Shown piece by piece: positions 42,027 to 50,599 of a DNA stretch of 64,000 nucleotides. The DNA is from Bradyrhizobium sp. C9. Its GTDB lineage: Bacteria > Pseudomonadota > Alphaproteobacteria > Rhizobiales > Xanthobacteraceae. The notes beneath the pieces were generated by a model. The model had not been told where the DNA came from, did no database searches, and saw only the letters and a list, made by a program, of their open reading frames with translations. The stretch covers positions 62,001-126,000 of the forward strand of contig NZ_NWTG01000020.1 in NCBI RefSeq assembly GCF_002532045.1, given 5' to 3'. The translations under genes and the position numbers were made by a program. How positions within the stretch are numbered: the first letter of the stretch is position 1; each line of letters begins with the position of its first letter.

Positions 42027-42884
42027 ATGACCGTCATCTCGATCCAGTCACAGGTCGCCTGGGGCCATGTCGGCAACAGCGCGGCCACCTTTCCGATCCA
42101 GCTGCACGGCATCGACGTCGTCGCCGTGCCGACCACGCTGCTCAGCAACCGGCCGGGCTATCCGACCATCCGCGGACGGGTGCTCGATGTGCAGCTGGTC
42201 GCCGACCTCTTGCGCGGCGTCGAGGAGCGCGGCGCGGTCGAAAGTGCCCGGATGATCCTGTCGGGCTATCTCGGCTCGGCCGACATCGCGATGGAGGTCG
42301 CCGACTTCGTCGCCCGCGCGAAAGCGGAGAACCCGGCCCTGCTCTATTGCTGCGATCCCGTGCTCGGCGACCGCGACCGCGGCATGTTCGTGCGATCGGA
42401 CATCCCGCCGCTGGTGCGCGACCAGCTCTGTCCGCTGGCCGACATCATCACGCCCAACCATTTCGAGTTCGAATTCCTCTGCGGCACGCGCGTGACGACG
42501 ACCGATGCCGTCATCGCGCAAGCCCGCGCGCTGATGGCGCGGGGGCCTGCGATCATCGTCATCACCAGTGCCGAGCTCGACGGCACGCCCCACAGTGAGA
42601 TCGAGACGCTGGCGATCGAGCGCGCGGGAGCGTGGCGGGTGCGCACCCCGCGCGTGCCGATCAGCCCGTCCGGCACCGGCGACCTGTTCGCCGCGCTGTT
42701 CGTCGCCGCCCGCGTGCGTGGCCTGGCGACGCCGGAGGCGCTGAGCCAGGCCGCCTCTGGCATCCACGGCGTGCTGGTGCGCACGGCGGAGCGAGGAACC
42801 GAAGAAATGCGCATTGTCGAAAGCGCTGAGCTGATGCTTGATCCGAAGCCGCGCTTCGCCGCGGTCGCGATCCCTGCAGCCTGA
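42027..42884 (+). CDS. pdxY: Pyridoxal kinase
   Basis: 285 residues of the ribokinase-like pyridoxal kinase family, which phosphorylates pyridoxal for PLP salvage. Signatures: ISIQSQVAWGHVGNSAA at the N-terminus, LLSNRPGYPT, YCCDPVLGDRDRGMFV, ADIITPNHFEFEFLCG and the anion-hole/base motif PSGTGDLFAALFVA. PdxY rather than PdxK is favoured by overall resemblance. First of three same-strand genes (pdxY, lysE-like, LytM-like) with short gaps. Confidence 0.93.
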   Translation: MTVISIQSQVAWGHVGNSAATFPIQLHGIDVVAVPTTLLSNRPGYPTIRGRVLDVQLVADLLRGVEERGAVESARMILSGYLGSADIAMEVADFVARAKAENPALLYCCDPVLGDRDRGMFVRSDIPPLVRDQLCPLADIITPNHFEFEFLCGTRVTTTDAVIAQARALMARGPAIIVITSAELDGTPHSEIETLAIERAGAWRVRTPRVPISPSGTGDLFAALFVAARVRGLATPEALSQAASGIHGVLVRTAERGTEEMRIVESAELMLDPKPRFAAVAIPAA

Positions 42885-42901
42885 CATCCGGGACACATCT
42901 C

Positions 42902-43528
42902 ATGATCGACATCACCACCCTCCTCACCTACGCCGCCGTCGTGCTCGGCCTGTTCCTGATTCCGGGGCCGGCCGTGCTGCTCGTGCTTGCGCGTTCGGTC
43001 ACCGGCGGACCGCGCGTCGGCGTCGCGACCGGGTTCGGCATCGCGCTCGGCGACCTCGTCCACACCGCGATGGCGACGTTCGGCCTGTCGGCCGTGCTGA
43101 TGACCTCGGCGCTCGCGTTCTCGATCGTCAAATATGCCGGCGTGATCTACCTGATCGTGCTCGGCATCCGCGCTCTGTTCGAGAAGAATGACGACCTGCA
43201 TCTGCCGGCGCCGCAGCCGATCGATCCCAGGCGCGCATTCCGGCAGGCGATCTGGGCCGAGATGCTCAATCCGAAGACCGCGCTGTTCTTCCTCGCTTTC
43301 CTGCCGCAGTTCGTGCATCCCGGCCACGGCTCGGCGGTGGCGCAGTTCGCGACGCTGGGCCTGATGTTCGTCGCGATGAGCGCGGCCTACACCTCGCTGC
43401 TCGCGCTCGCCGCCGGCCAGATCAGCCCATGGATCCGGCGGAATCGCCGCATCGGGCAGTGGCAGGGCCGCGTGGTCGGTACGATCTACATCGCGCTCGG
43501 CATCCGCCTCGCGTTTCAGGAGCGCTGA
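42902..43528 (+). CDS. LysE-family amino-acid exporter
   Basis: 208 residues with six hydrophobic segments. The RhtB/LysE signature IPGPAVLLVLARSVTGGPRVGVATGFGIALGD appears in split form near residues 20-50 (FLIPGPAVLL and GVATGFGIALGDLVH), and NPKTALFFLAFLPQFV is the second hallmark. Exports an amino acid or homoserine lactone-like compound; substrate unknown. It lies 17 bases after pdxY. Confidence 0.93.
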   Translation: MIDITTLLTYAAVVLGLFLIPGPAVLLVLARSVTGGPRVGVATGFGIALGDLVHTAMATFGLSAVLMTSALAFSIVKYAGVIYLIVLGIRALFEKNDDLHLPAPQPIDPRRAFRQAIWAEMLNPKTALFFLAFLPQFVHPGHGSAVAQFATLGLMFVAMSAAYTSLLALAAGQISPWIRRNRRIGQWQGRVVGTIYIALGIRLAFQER

Positions 43529-43556
43529 GCCGCGCGGGGCTTGACGGGGGCGTAAC

Positions 43557-44540
43557 ATGATCGGGGCTGGTCCGAAGACTTCTATTGCGGCCATCTGCAT
43601 CGCCGGGCTCGCGGCTCTGCTCACAGCCCCCGCGCTGGCGTTCGACTACGCCCGCTACAAGACCGCCGACCTCGACGAGTTGCTGGCGCAGCCGCGGCCC
43701 AAGACTGGTGTCGACCTCAACGGCGCGAAGCCGTACCGGCTCGAGGTCACGCTGGTCTCCTATGAGGAAACCTGCGCCGTGCAGTCGGTCGCGACGACCA
43801 TGCGGATGCTGGGGTTCAAGCCTGATCAGATCGACGGCGTGCAGGCCTCGCGCTGCATCAAGGTGCGCTCGGCGAAGGGGGCGGAGGCGCTCGTCTTCAT
43901 CCAGGATGTGGTGCGCGCATTTCTACCGCGCGAAGTGCCGCTCGGCAGCGGCCTGACGCTGTTCGTGATCCATCTGTACACCGGCCAACAAGGACCAGGG
44001 CTGCTGGTCAATGAATTCCAGACCCCCGAGGCCGCTCCCGCCACGGCTGCCAAGGAGCCGCCCTGCGGATGCGGCACGGCGGAGTTTCATCCAGGCGTCG
44101 ACATGACGTCGGACGCGGAAGGCGCTCCGGTGACCGCGATGGATGATGGCGTCGTGATCCGGGTCGAGCAGGATGACCAGGCCTCGGTCGATGCTTTCAA
44201 CATCGGCCACTGCGGGCGTTATGTCGTGGTCAAGCACGTCTATCCCAATGGCCACGTCGTCTTCAGCCGCTATGCCCAGCTCGGCCGCATCGTCGGCGCC
44301 AACGGCCGGCCGGTTGCGATCGGCACCAAGATCAGGAAGCAGGACAAGATCGGCGAGGTCGGCCCGCGCAAAATGCTGCATTTCGAGATTCGCCCCGCCG
44401 TCGTCGGGGCGCTCAGGACGGATACGGCGTGGCAGGCACGCTACGGCAGCGACCCGTCGATGGACTGGTCGCGCTACGATCCGGTCAATCCCCAGACCTT
44501 CGATGCGGACGTGTTCGCCGGCCGTCCGCGGAAACCGTGA
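43557..44540 (+). CDS. Secreted LytM/M23-like protein, probably inactive
   Basis: 327 residues. A signal peptide (..TSIAAICIAGLAALLTAPALA) is followed by an uncharacterised region of about 140 residues with conserved Cys, a short Ala/Pro linker, then an M23 (lysostaphin-like) domain: FHPGVDM gives His178 and Asp182, and KMLHFEIRP ends with His275. In active enzymes the last motif is HxH; here the first His is Met273, so a zinc ligand or base is missing. Possibly a degenerate activator of an amidase, as EnvC is. Third gene in the pdxY run. Confidence 0.87.
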   Translation: MIGAGPKTSIAAICIAGLAALLTAPALAFDYARYKTADLDELLAQPRPKTGVDLNGAKPYRLEVTLVSYEETCAVQSVATTMRMLGFKPDQIDGVQASRCIKVRSAKGAEALVFIQDVVRAFLPREVPLGSGLTLFVIHLYTGQQGPGLLVNEFQTPEAAPATAAKEPPCGCGTAEFHPGVDMTSDAEGAPVTAMDDGVVIRVEQDDQASVDAFNIGHCGRYVVVKHVYPNGHVVFSRYAQLGRIVGANGRPVAIGTKIRKQDKIGEVGPRKMLHFEIRPAVVGALRTDTAWQARYGSDPSMDWSRYDPVNPQTFDADVFAGRPRKP

Positions 44541-44546
44541 GGGCAG

Positions 44547-44891
44547 ATGTCTCCGCTGAAGCCGCAAGCCACGTATGACGACTTCGCCCGCCTCGATATC
44601 AGGATCGGCAAGGTGGTCGAGGTGCAGCCGTTTCCGCGCGCCAGGAACCCGTCTTACAAGGTCGGCGTCGACGTCGGCGCCGGGCGGATCATGTGGTCGA
44701 GCGCGCAGATCACGAATTATGAGCCGGCAGCGCTGGTCGGCTCGCTGGTCGTCTGCGTCTGCAATTTCGGACCGAAGAACATCGCCGGTTTCACCTCGGA
44801 ACTGCTGATCCTCGGCGCCAAGGATGCCGGCGGCAAGGTCATCGTGCTCGGACCGCGCAGCGAGGTTGCGGTCGGCGAGCCGATCTACTGA
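44547..44891 (+). CDS. csaA: CsaA-like tRNA-binding-domain protein
   Basis: 114 residues; ATG 44547, six bases after the previous stop. A single OB-fold tRNA-binding domain (FARLDIRIGKVVEVQPFPRA, then KVGVDVGAGRIMWSSAQITN and FTSELLILGAKDAGGKVIVL). CsaA of Bacillus acts as a chaperone in protein export; the function is unclear in alphaproteobacteria. Likely the last gene of the same-strand run. Confidence 0.93.
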   Translation: MSPLKPQATYDDFARLDIRIGKVVEVQPFPRARNPSYKVGVDVGAGRIMWSSAQITNYEPAALVGSLVVCVCNFGPKNIAGFTSELLILGAKDAGGKVIVLGPRSEVAVGEPIY

Positions 44892-45031
44892 CGTCGCCCA
44901 CGATCACGGCCGCGTGATTCAAATCGTCTGGATTCCCCGTAGTTTACCGATGGGGGATCACCCGGATTCTAACTGCCGGCCTGCGCTGCTATTCCAGCGC
45001 ACGAGAATCGCTTCGGCATGGGAATCGGAAG

Positions 45032-45262
45032 ATGTCTGCAGTTTACTTTCACTGCTCCGACGACAAGCACGTCATCCTGGATCGCATCGGCGCCGCGATG
45101 GATTTTTCCGAGGTGCGGGTGCATGCGGAGCAGCTGGCGCGCAGCTTTGTCATGACACCGAGCGTGGAGGACTGGCGCAACTGGGCGGTCCACGTCACCG
45201 ACGATATCGGGACCGAGATCTTCGAGCTGCCGTTCACCGCCATCCTCGGCGAATTGCACTAA
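45032..45262 (+). CDS. DUF6894-like small protein (copy 1)
   Basis: 76 residues, ATG 45032 with GGAA upstream. It starts MSAVYFHCSDDKHVILDRIGAAM and has the DEWRNWAVHVTDDIGTEIFELPF-like pattern (EDWRNWAVHVTDDIG) of the short rhizobial proteins annotated DUF6894. Cytoplasmic, no membrane helix. It shares its general layout with the gene at 45765. Role unknown; such genes are often multicopy in Bradyrhizobium. Confidence 0.8.
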   Translation: MSAVYFHCSDDKHVILDRIGAAMDFSEVRVHAEQLARSFVMTPSVEDWRNWAVHVTDDIGTEIFELPFTAILGELH

Positions 45263-45271
45263 GGGCGTGCC

Positions 45272-45442
45272 ATGACGATGGAACGCGCCCTGCAGCCCTT
45301 GCGCCGCCACTTCGCCCAAGTCGTTGCGCGCTGCGTCGCGCTGATCGAGGGCGTCATCAACCCCTATCGCCCCGAGCTGTACTACATGCGCGGGCCCGGT
45401 CCGAAATGCCGCGCCAGGCGACAGGCCACGCTGCGCGACTAA
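45272..45442 (+). CDS. Small basic protein, unknown
   Basis: 56 residues, ATG 45272, nine bases after the previous gene. Basic, with RHFAQVVARCVALIEGVINP in the middle and KCRARRQATLRD at the end. Weak ribosome site. It may be co-transcribed with the DUF6894-like gene; a terminator follows. Not recognised. Confidence 0.45.
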   Translation: MTMERALQPLRRHFAQVVARCVALIEGVINPYRPELYYMRGPGPKCRARRQATLRD

Positions 45443-45460
45443 TTTGAGGGCTCGATCGAC

Positions 45461-45499
45461 GAGAAAAGGCCGATGGGCGTTACGCCACCGGCCTTCTCC
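45461..45499. terminator. Hairpin terminator
   Basis: gagaaaaggccgatgggcgt pairs with acgccaccggccttctcct, a long stem with two mismatches. T runs are weak; it could serve both strands. Confidence 0.65.
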
Positions 45500-45764
45500 T
45501 GCGGCTGCCGGTTCCCGGAGTCCGGTTCCGCCGCAATTCCACCTGGTCCCAAGCTTGCGACGACAGTTTTAATCAAATCTTAACGGCACCGCGGTGAGCT
45601 GGATGACAGGACTCCTTCGCCGTGCCGCGCTGCATAATCGTTCTCGTGCGTGGAGCGTTGCACATCGTTTTTGCGCCGATCGCCCGACGATTGTGCGCGA
45701 TGCATCTTAGGGAACGCACGACTCAGTGTTACCCTGTGATGCAAACCGAAACGGAGAACTTCGG

Positions 45765-46001
45765 ATGCCGTACTACACCTTCGATCTCGTGGTGGGGGAC
45801 GAGTTCCGGAATCAAGGAACGATCATCCTCGAAAACATCAGCCTCGCCTCCGATCGCGCCGATCAGCTCGCCAACGAGCTGTCGCAGGTCAAGCCGGAGT
45901 TGAAGGCGCGCGGCTGCGCCGTGCGCGTCACCGACATCGACCGGCGCGAGCTGTACCGGACGCCGCTCGATCCCGTGCCACACTGGCGCAGGGCGGGCTA
46001 G
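45765..46001 (+). CDS. DUF6894-like small protein (copy 2)
   Basis: 78 residues; ATG 45765 with GGAG nine bases upstream. MPYYTFDLVVGDEFRNQGTI starts the DUF6894-like pattern, and SDRADQLANELSQVKPELKA follows. Cytoplasmic. The 322-base gap before it holds the terminator at 45461 and no other gene. Confidence 0.8.
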   Translation: MPYYTFDLVVGDEFRNQGTIILENISLASDRADQLANELSQVKPELKARGCAVRVTDIDRRELYRTPLDPVPHWRRAG

Positions 46002-46114
46002 CGTCCGTAGGCTCCGGGTTCAACTGATCGCGCCTGTCCGCGCGCGATCGTGGTCCTGCTGCGCATAGCGGCTGAAGTTGCCGCCTCAGCAAGACCAGGC
46101 GGCGCGCGCCCCGA

Positions 46115-46636
46115 TCACTTCTTCATGTTCAATCGGCCGATGAAGTCACGCTTGCCGAGCGGCGCGCCCTTGTGGCGAAGGATGTCGTAGGCCGTGGTCG
46201 AGTGAAAGAAGAAGTTCGGCAGCGAGAACGACATCAGGAAGCCCTCGGCCGTGAACGGCATCGATCGCTCGCCGAGCTTGAACATCACTTCGCGCCCGAG
46301 CAACGCGTTGACCGCGTCCGGCGTCAGCGTCGACAATTCGCTGTGCGCGTCCTTCACCAGCGCCTGCAGTGCGGCGTAGTCCAGGTCGGGCTTGCCGGAC
46401 GGCGGGACGAACACGCCGGTCCTGGCAGCTTCCATCGCGCCGCGGGAATGGTGCGCGAGCGAGACCACCTGAAAGCGGAACGGCAACATGTCCGGAAACA
46501 ACCGGGTCTCGACGATCTCGGCCGGATCGATGCCGCTCGCCTTGAAATGCGCGAGGCTCTTGTCAAGAAAGCCCGAGGCGGCGCCGAGGATCTGCAGATA
46601 GTTGGCAACGGTCGCGTCGTAGAGTGAAAAGCTCAT
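46115..46636 (-). CDS. DUF1993-family protein
   Basis: 173 residues; ATG 46636 after GGGGGA. DUF1993 signatures: MSFSLYDATVANYLQILGAA, FKASGIDPAEIVETRLFPDM, PFRFQVVSLAHHSRGAMEAA, and FFFHSTTAYDILRHKGAPLG near the C-terminus. The fold resembles DinB-like four-helix bundles. Function unknown. Single gene; an unrelated small gene lies upstream. Confidence 0.92.
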   Translation of the reverse strand: MSFSLYDATVANYLQILGAASGFLDKSLAHFKASGIDPAEIVETRLFPDMLPFRFQVVSLAHHSRGAMEAARTGVFVPPSGKPDLDYAALQALVKDAHSELSTLTPDAVNALLGREVMFKLGERSMPFTAEGFLMSFSLPNFFFHSTTAYDILRHKGAPLGKRDFIGRLNMKK

Positions 46637-46790
46637 GGCGAATTCCCCCAGATAGAAAATTTTGCTTGCTGCTTGTCCTGGACACAGTTCCCGGAAACTC
46701 CGGCGAAGGCAAGCGGCATCGGGGGCGCAAATCAGATAGATCCGGCGCACGGCGCCAGAGCACTCCGGCAGGGGTCGCGCGCTACCGCGG

Positions 46791-46976
46791 TCAGCTCTGG
46801 TGCGGTCCGCGCATCATCTTCATGGCGTCCTCGATATGACGCCACTCGCGAGCCTCTTCGGTCTCGCCCTTGCTCTCGCAGGCGATGGCGTTCTGGGCCG
46901 CCTCGGCGATCGCCTGCAGGCCGTGCTTCTCCAGCATCTGCCGCGCGATGGTGTGGATCTGCATCTCGGCTATCAT
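46791..46976 (-). CDS. Small helical protein, unknown (stress-promoter controlled)
   Basis: 61 residues; ATG 46976 with GAGGAGA upstream. Predicted helical and acidic (MIAEMQIHTIARQMLEKHGL, then AEAAQNAIACESKGETEEAR and WRHIEDAMKMM). An exact GGAAC-N17-CGTT site lies 70 bases upstream, so it probably belongs to the EcfG regulon. No family recognised. Confidence 0.7.
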   Translation of the reverse strand: MIAEMQIHTIARQMLEKHGLQAIAEAAQNAIACESKGETEEAREWRHIEDAMKMMRGPHQS

Positions 46977-47045
46977 GGCGCTCTCCTCTGCTGTCCGGCG
47001 CCGCAGGGACAGGCGTGATCGCGCGTTCCAGCGGACTGACTTCAA

Positions 47046-47071
47046 AACGGCCGAACGCCGTGTCTGGTTCC
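47046..47071 (-). promoter_or_regulatory. EcfG (general stress sigma) promoter
   Basis: Minus strand GGAAC, 17 bases, CGTT: exact consensus, 70 bases before the start of the small helical protein. Confidence 0.7.
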
Positions 47072-47167
47072 AGCATCCCGGCCGGCGCGACACAATCAGC
47101 GGTTTCCACGCGCCGCAGCGGCGTTTACAGAGAGGCGAACCCCGCTCCCTCGCGAGTTGCCGGACCC

Positions 47168-47896
47168 ATGGCGCAGAACATCTATGACGATCCCGGCTTC
47201 TTCGCCGGCTACAGCCAGCTGCCGCGGCAGGTCCGCGGGCTGCTCGGGGCCCCCGAATGGCCCGCCATCCGCGCCATGCTGCCCGACATCACCGGCAAGC
47301 ACGTCGTCGATCTCGGCTGCGGCTTCGGCTGGGCGTCGCGCTGGATGCGCGAGCAAGGCGCCTCGGGCGTGCTCGGCGTCGACCTCTCGCAGAACATGAT
47401 CGCGCGCGCCACGGCGATGACGCAGGATCCGGCCGTCGCTTATGAGATCGCCGACCTTGAAACGCTGGAGCTGCCGAAGGCCACGTTCGACCTCGCCTAC
47501 AGCGCCCTCACCTTCCACTACATCAGGGACTTCGATCGCCTGGCGCGGATGCTGTATCGCACGCTCGTCCCGGAAGGGCATCTGGTCTTCACCATCGAGC
47601 ATCCGATCTACATGGCCGCCACCCATCCCGACTGGGGACAGGACCAGGACGGCCGCAAGACCTGGCCCGTCAACCGCTACTTCATCGAGGGCGAACGCCG
47701 GACCGACTGGTATGTGAAGGGCGTGCTGAAATATCACCGCACCATCGGCACCACGCTCAACGCGTTGATCGGCGCCGGCTTCATGCTTCGCCATGTCGAG
47801 GAATTCTCCCCGACACGGGAGCAGATCAAGGCTGTGCCCGAACTGGCTGACGAGCTGGAACGGCCCATGATGATGCTGGTATCAGCGCAGCGCTAG
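47168..47896 (+). CDS. Class I SAM-dependent methyltransferase
   Basis: 242 residues, start ATG 47168 (MAQNIYDDPGFFAGY). The SAM-binding motif I is VVDLGCGFGWASRWM, with Asp in GVDLSQNM, motif II LAYSALTFHYIRDF and motif III EGHLVFTIEHPIYM. This is a methyltransferase of the Methyltransf_11/25 type acting on a small molecule; substrate unknown. A long upstream extension of the frame lacks protein-like composition. Confidence 0.93.
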   Translation: MAQNIYDDPGFFAGYSQLPRQVRGLLGAPEWPAIRAMLPDITGKHVVDLGCGFGWASRWMREQGASGVLGVDLSQNMIARATAMTQDPAVAYEIADLETLELPKATFDLAYSALTFHYIRDFDRLARMLYRTLVPEGHLVFTIEHPIYMAATHPDWGQDQDGRKTWPVNRYFIEGERRTDWYVKGVLKYHRTIGTTLNALIGAGFMLRHVEEFSPTREQIKAVPELADELERPMMMLVSAQR

Positions 47897-47898
47897 CA

Positions 47899-48078
47899 TT
47901 ACGCCGCGAGCAGCTTGTCGAATTCCTCCGGCGGGTATGATTTTCCGTCCTTGTCGGTGATCACCACCTGCCATCCCTCGCTCGCCCAGACCTTGGCCTT
48001 GGCGATGATGATGAAGGTGCTTTCCCGCTCGATCCTGACCGTTTCGTTCTCGCGTTCTGCGATCATCTTGTAGGCCAA
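47899..48078 (-). CDS. Small conserved-looking protein, unknown
   Basis: 59 residues if started at TTG 48078, which has GAGGG seven bases upstream; an ATG at 48105 with no ribosome site would add nine residues. The sequence MAYKMIAERENETVRIERES, then FIIIAKAKVWASEGWQVVIT and KDGKSYPPEEFDKLLAA is protein-like, cytoplasmic. Its stop is two bases from the convergent methyltransferase stop. Confidence 0.65.
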   Translation of the reverse strand: MAYKMIAERENETVRIERESTFIIIAKAKVWASEGWQVVITDKDGKSYPPEEFDKLLAA

Positions 48079-48300
48079 TGCTTGTCCCTCGCCGACATCA
48101 TCCATTCGGCGGTGTGTTGGCAGCGGCGTTGGGCCGCAATTCGCCGGGAGCATGACAATTTGGTGGAAGCACAGGCGCCGGATACGACAGAGCGCAATAT
48201 ACGGTCGCCGCTAGATCAACTTTCCCATCGAGGTCGGCAGATCCAGCATATGCAAGGCGTTGCCGCGGCCGGCAGCGCACGCGACGCGCATGCCGCAACG

Positions 48301-48334
48301 AAAAACCCCGCCTCGGTGGGACGCCAAGGCGGGG
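48301..48334 (-). terminator. Rho-independent terminator of rlpA
   Basis: ccccgcct/aggcgggg stem; on the minus strand it is followed by five T. It lies about 170 bases beyond the rlpA stop; the strip between (48335-48504) shows no gene. Confidence 0.8.
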
Positions 48335-48504
48335 AAGGTTCATTGGGTAGAAATCCACGCGCCTGAAAAACGCGAGCGCGGGGAAGTAGCGGCGACAATT
48401 CTATTTGCGGCTGGCGTCCGGACAACAGGATTAAAGCGCGCGCAAAGCCGGGACTTTTTCCCGATCCGTCCGGCAAAATTCCCGAACCCGGCTGACGGTG
48501 CAGC

Positions 48505-49080
48505 TCACTGCACGACGTCGAGCCGGACATTCGCGACGCCCTTGCCGATCATGCCGAGCGACTGTGCGGCAGAATACGAGACGTCGACGATGCGCCCGGG
48601 AACGTAAGGCCCGCGGTCATTGACGCGCACAGTGACCGAGCGGCCGGTCTTGACGTCGGTGACGCGCAGCTTGGTGCCGAACGGCAAGGTCGGATGCGCG
48701 GCGGTTAGTTCGTGCGCGTTGAACTTCTCGCCGCTCGCGGTCTCCTGCCCCTCGCTGTAGAAGCTCGCGACGCCCTGCGACGCGATCCTGGTGTCGCCGC
48801 CTTTGCGCGCCGCATAAGGCGTGTGCTTGCGCGCGGCTGCGACATGTATGCGCGGCGCCGATGACGCAGCGCGGATCGGCTCGGCCGATACCGGCCGGCT
48901 CGCGAGCGCCTGCGAGCGCTGGCTGACCGCGGAGGACTGCGCACAGGCGGCAAGCGACGCGGCGCCGATCACGATGGCGCAGAGCCGCAGCGGCTTTCGC
49001 GCACGAGCCAACGAAATTGCGGCCCCGCGTGCGCTGCGTTTGACGTCGACGTACGAAATGACTGCATCGTCGCGTGACAT
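48505..49080 (-). CDS. rlpA: RlpA-type septal/peptidoglycan lipoprotein (DPBB domain)
   Basis: 191 residues. A 25-residue basic N-region, hydrophobic segment and lipobox LAAC (Cys46) mark a lipoprotein. The double-psi beta-barrel follows: GVASFYSEGQETASGEKFNAHELTAAHPTLPFGTKLRV is present in pieces, with DRGPYVPGRIVDVSYSAAQSLG at the end. Pseudomonas RlpA is a lytic transglycosylase acting on naked glycans at division sites; the SPOR domain that often follows is absent here. A terminator lies about 170 bases downstream. Confidence 0.92.
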   Translation of the reverse strand: MSRDDAVISYVDVKRSARGAAISLARARKPLRLCAIVIGAASLAACAQSSAVSQRSQALASRPVSAEPIRAASSAPRIHVAAARKHTPYAARKGGDTRIASQGVASFYSEGQETASGEKFNAHELTAAHPTLPFGTKLRVTDVKTGRSVTVRVNDRGPYVPGRIVDVSYSAAQSLGMIGKGVANVRLDVVQ

Positions 49081-49457
49081 GTTGCATCCCCAACTCGCGC
49101 CCCAGCCCAAGCCGAAAATCCAACACCCGCATGGCCGAATCCAATCGGGGCGGAACGGTGGCAGAGCGCGGTCTGACATGCTGCAGGCGCCCCGATTTCC
49201 CCTCGGGTGTGGTGGATGCGCCACACAACCAGGGAGGTTCACCCGGAAATGCCACCCCGGCGCTTCCGCACGCGCGTGGCCGGCACCAGCCCCCTCAGCT
49301 CCCTGTGTGGTTCCCGAAACTCCCCAACCTCTCCACCCTCTCGCCTTGCTTTGGTCAAACCGGACTGGAGTCGTGGGGACAGGGCCAGGGGTCGATACAG
49401 AGCTCAAATTGCCGGCCGCCCATTTGCGGTTGACCTTGGACTGAAACGGGGACCGCC
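49081..49457. other. 377-base divergent intergenic region
   Basis: Between rlpA and the Ala/Pro-rich membrane protein. Pyrimidine-biased on the plus strand (ctccccaacctctccaccctctcgcc). It must contain both promoters, but no consensus sites stand out. No gene seen. Confidence 0.5.
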
Positions 49458-50522
49458 ATGCAATCGACACTGAAAGACGCAGATCCGCACGATATTTTCG
49501 CGATCGAACCTAGCTTCACTGCAACCCGCACCGACAATGCCGCCACCGCGCCGGCGCCTACCGCAAAGGCAGCGTCGGGGCAACGCGAGCCGTGGTTCGG
49601 CCCGAGCCTTGCGCCCTCTTCCACGCCGCAGATCGCGCCGGTCGCCTCGGTGCCGCCGGTGACGCCGATCCCAGTTACGGCGCCGCCGGCCGCGCCGGAA
49701 TACAGCGCCGCAAGCCATGACGGCAGACTGGACGACATCAGACTGGAGCGCGCGCCGCGTCCGACCAACAAATGGGCGATCCGTGCCTTCTGGTTCGTGT
49801 TCGCGATCGTCGGCGCGATGGGCACCGCGGCGTGGCAACACTACGGGCATCGCGTCAAGCAGGTGGTGGCGGAGTACGTGCCGCAGGTCGAGGCCCTGAC
49901 CTCGCTGCTGCCAGGCAAGGCCACTCCCGCTGTCGACCAGGCGAGCCCGCCCGCGCAGGCGGCGGCTGCCGCCGATCAGCCGGCTGCGGCTGCTCCGGCT
50001 GCTGCACCGCAGGACGTGGCAACGGCCGCGCCTGCTCCGGCCGCAGCAGCAGTGGCGCCGGTCGCGCCCGCCGCGTCGGCGGCGCCAGCCGCACCTGACC
50101 AAACGCAGTTGCTGCAGTCGATGGCGCGCGATCTCGCGTCGATGGGACAGCAGATCGAGCAGCTCAAGACCAGCATCGATCAGCTGAAGGCGAGCCAGGA
50201 TCAGTTGACGCAGCGGGTCGCACGGACGACCGAGACCAGGGCCGTCGAACCGCGGCCGGTCGCGCCGCGCCCGCGTGCCTCGATCGCACCGCCCCCGACC
50301 GCGCCACGTACGGCCGTTGCTTCACCGCCAGTGCGCCGGTCATACCCGCCGGCACAGGCCTACATCCCACCGCCACCGGCTGCATCAGCGGCCCCGCTGC
50401 CGGCGCCCGTTGCGGCCGCACCGCAGACGGTAGCACCGCGGCCGGTGCAACCACAGCAGTCCTCTGTTGTCGACGCGGATGATGGCGGCCCGGTGGTTCG
50501 GCCGCCGATGCCGCTGCGCTGA
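49458..50522 (+). CDS. Ala/Pro-rich single-pass membrane protein, unknown
   Basis: 354 residues, ATG 49458 after GGGGA. Cytoplasmic Ala/Pro-rich N-terminus (about 110 residues), one membrane helix (AIRAFWFVFAIVGAMGTAAW), then a periplasmic part: Ala/Pro-rich linker, a coiled segment (QSMARDLASMGQQIEQLKTS) and a Pro-rich tail. The layout recalls cell-envelope scaffold proteins of rhizobia, but no domain is recognised. Terminator follows. Confidence 0.8.
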   Translation: MQSTLKDADPHDIFAIEPSFTATRTDNAATAPAPTAKAASGQREPWFGPSLAPSSTPQIAPVASVPPVTPIPVTAPPAAPEYSAASHDGRLDDIRLERAPRPTNKWAIRAFWFVFAIVGAMGTAAWQHYGHRVKQVVAEYVPQVEALTSLLPGKATPAVDQASPPAQAAAAADQPAAAAPAAAPQDVATAAPAPAAAAVAPVAPAASAAPAAPDQTQLLQSMARDLASMGQQIEQLKTSIDQLKASQDQLTQRVARTTETRAVEPRPVAPRPRASIAPPPTAPRTAVASPPVRRSYPPAQAYIPPPPAASAAPLPAPVAAAPQTVAPRPVQPQQSSVVDADDGGPVVRPPMPLR

Positions 50523-50549
50523 CGGCCAGCTAACGGTTGAACGTAAAAC

Positions 50550-50579
50550 GGCGCCGATCGCGATAACGCGATCGGCGCC
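50550..50579. terminator. Bidirectional terminator hairpin
   Basis: Perfect 13-base stem ggcgccgatcgcg/cgcgatcggcgcc with ataa loop, between two convergent genes. A short A run on the left gives a T run for the minus strand. Confidence 0.85.
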
Positions 50580-50599
50580 CTTGCCTCTCAATAGGCGAA

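Noticed and set aside
45715..45745. EcfG promoter for the second DUF6894-like gene
   Set aside because: GGAAC is present but no CGTT at 16-17 bases.
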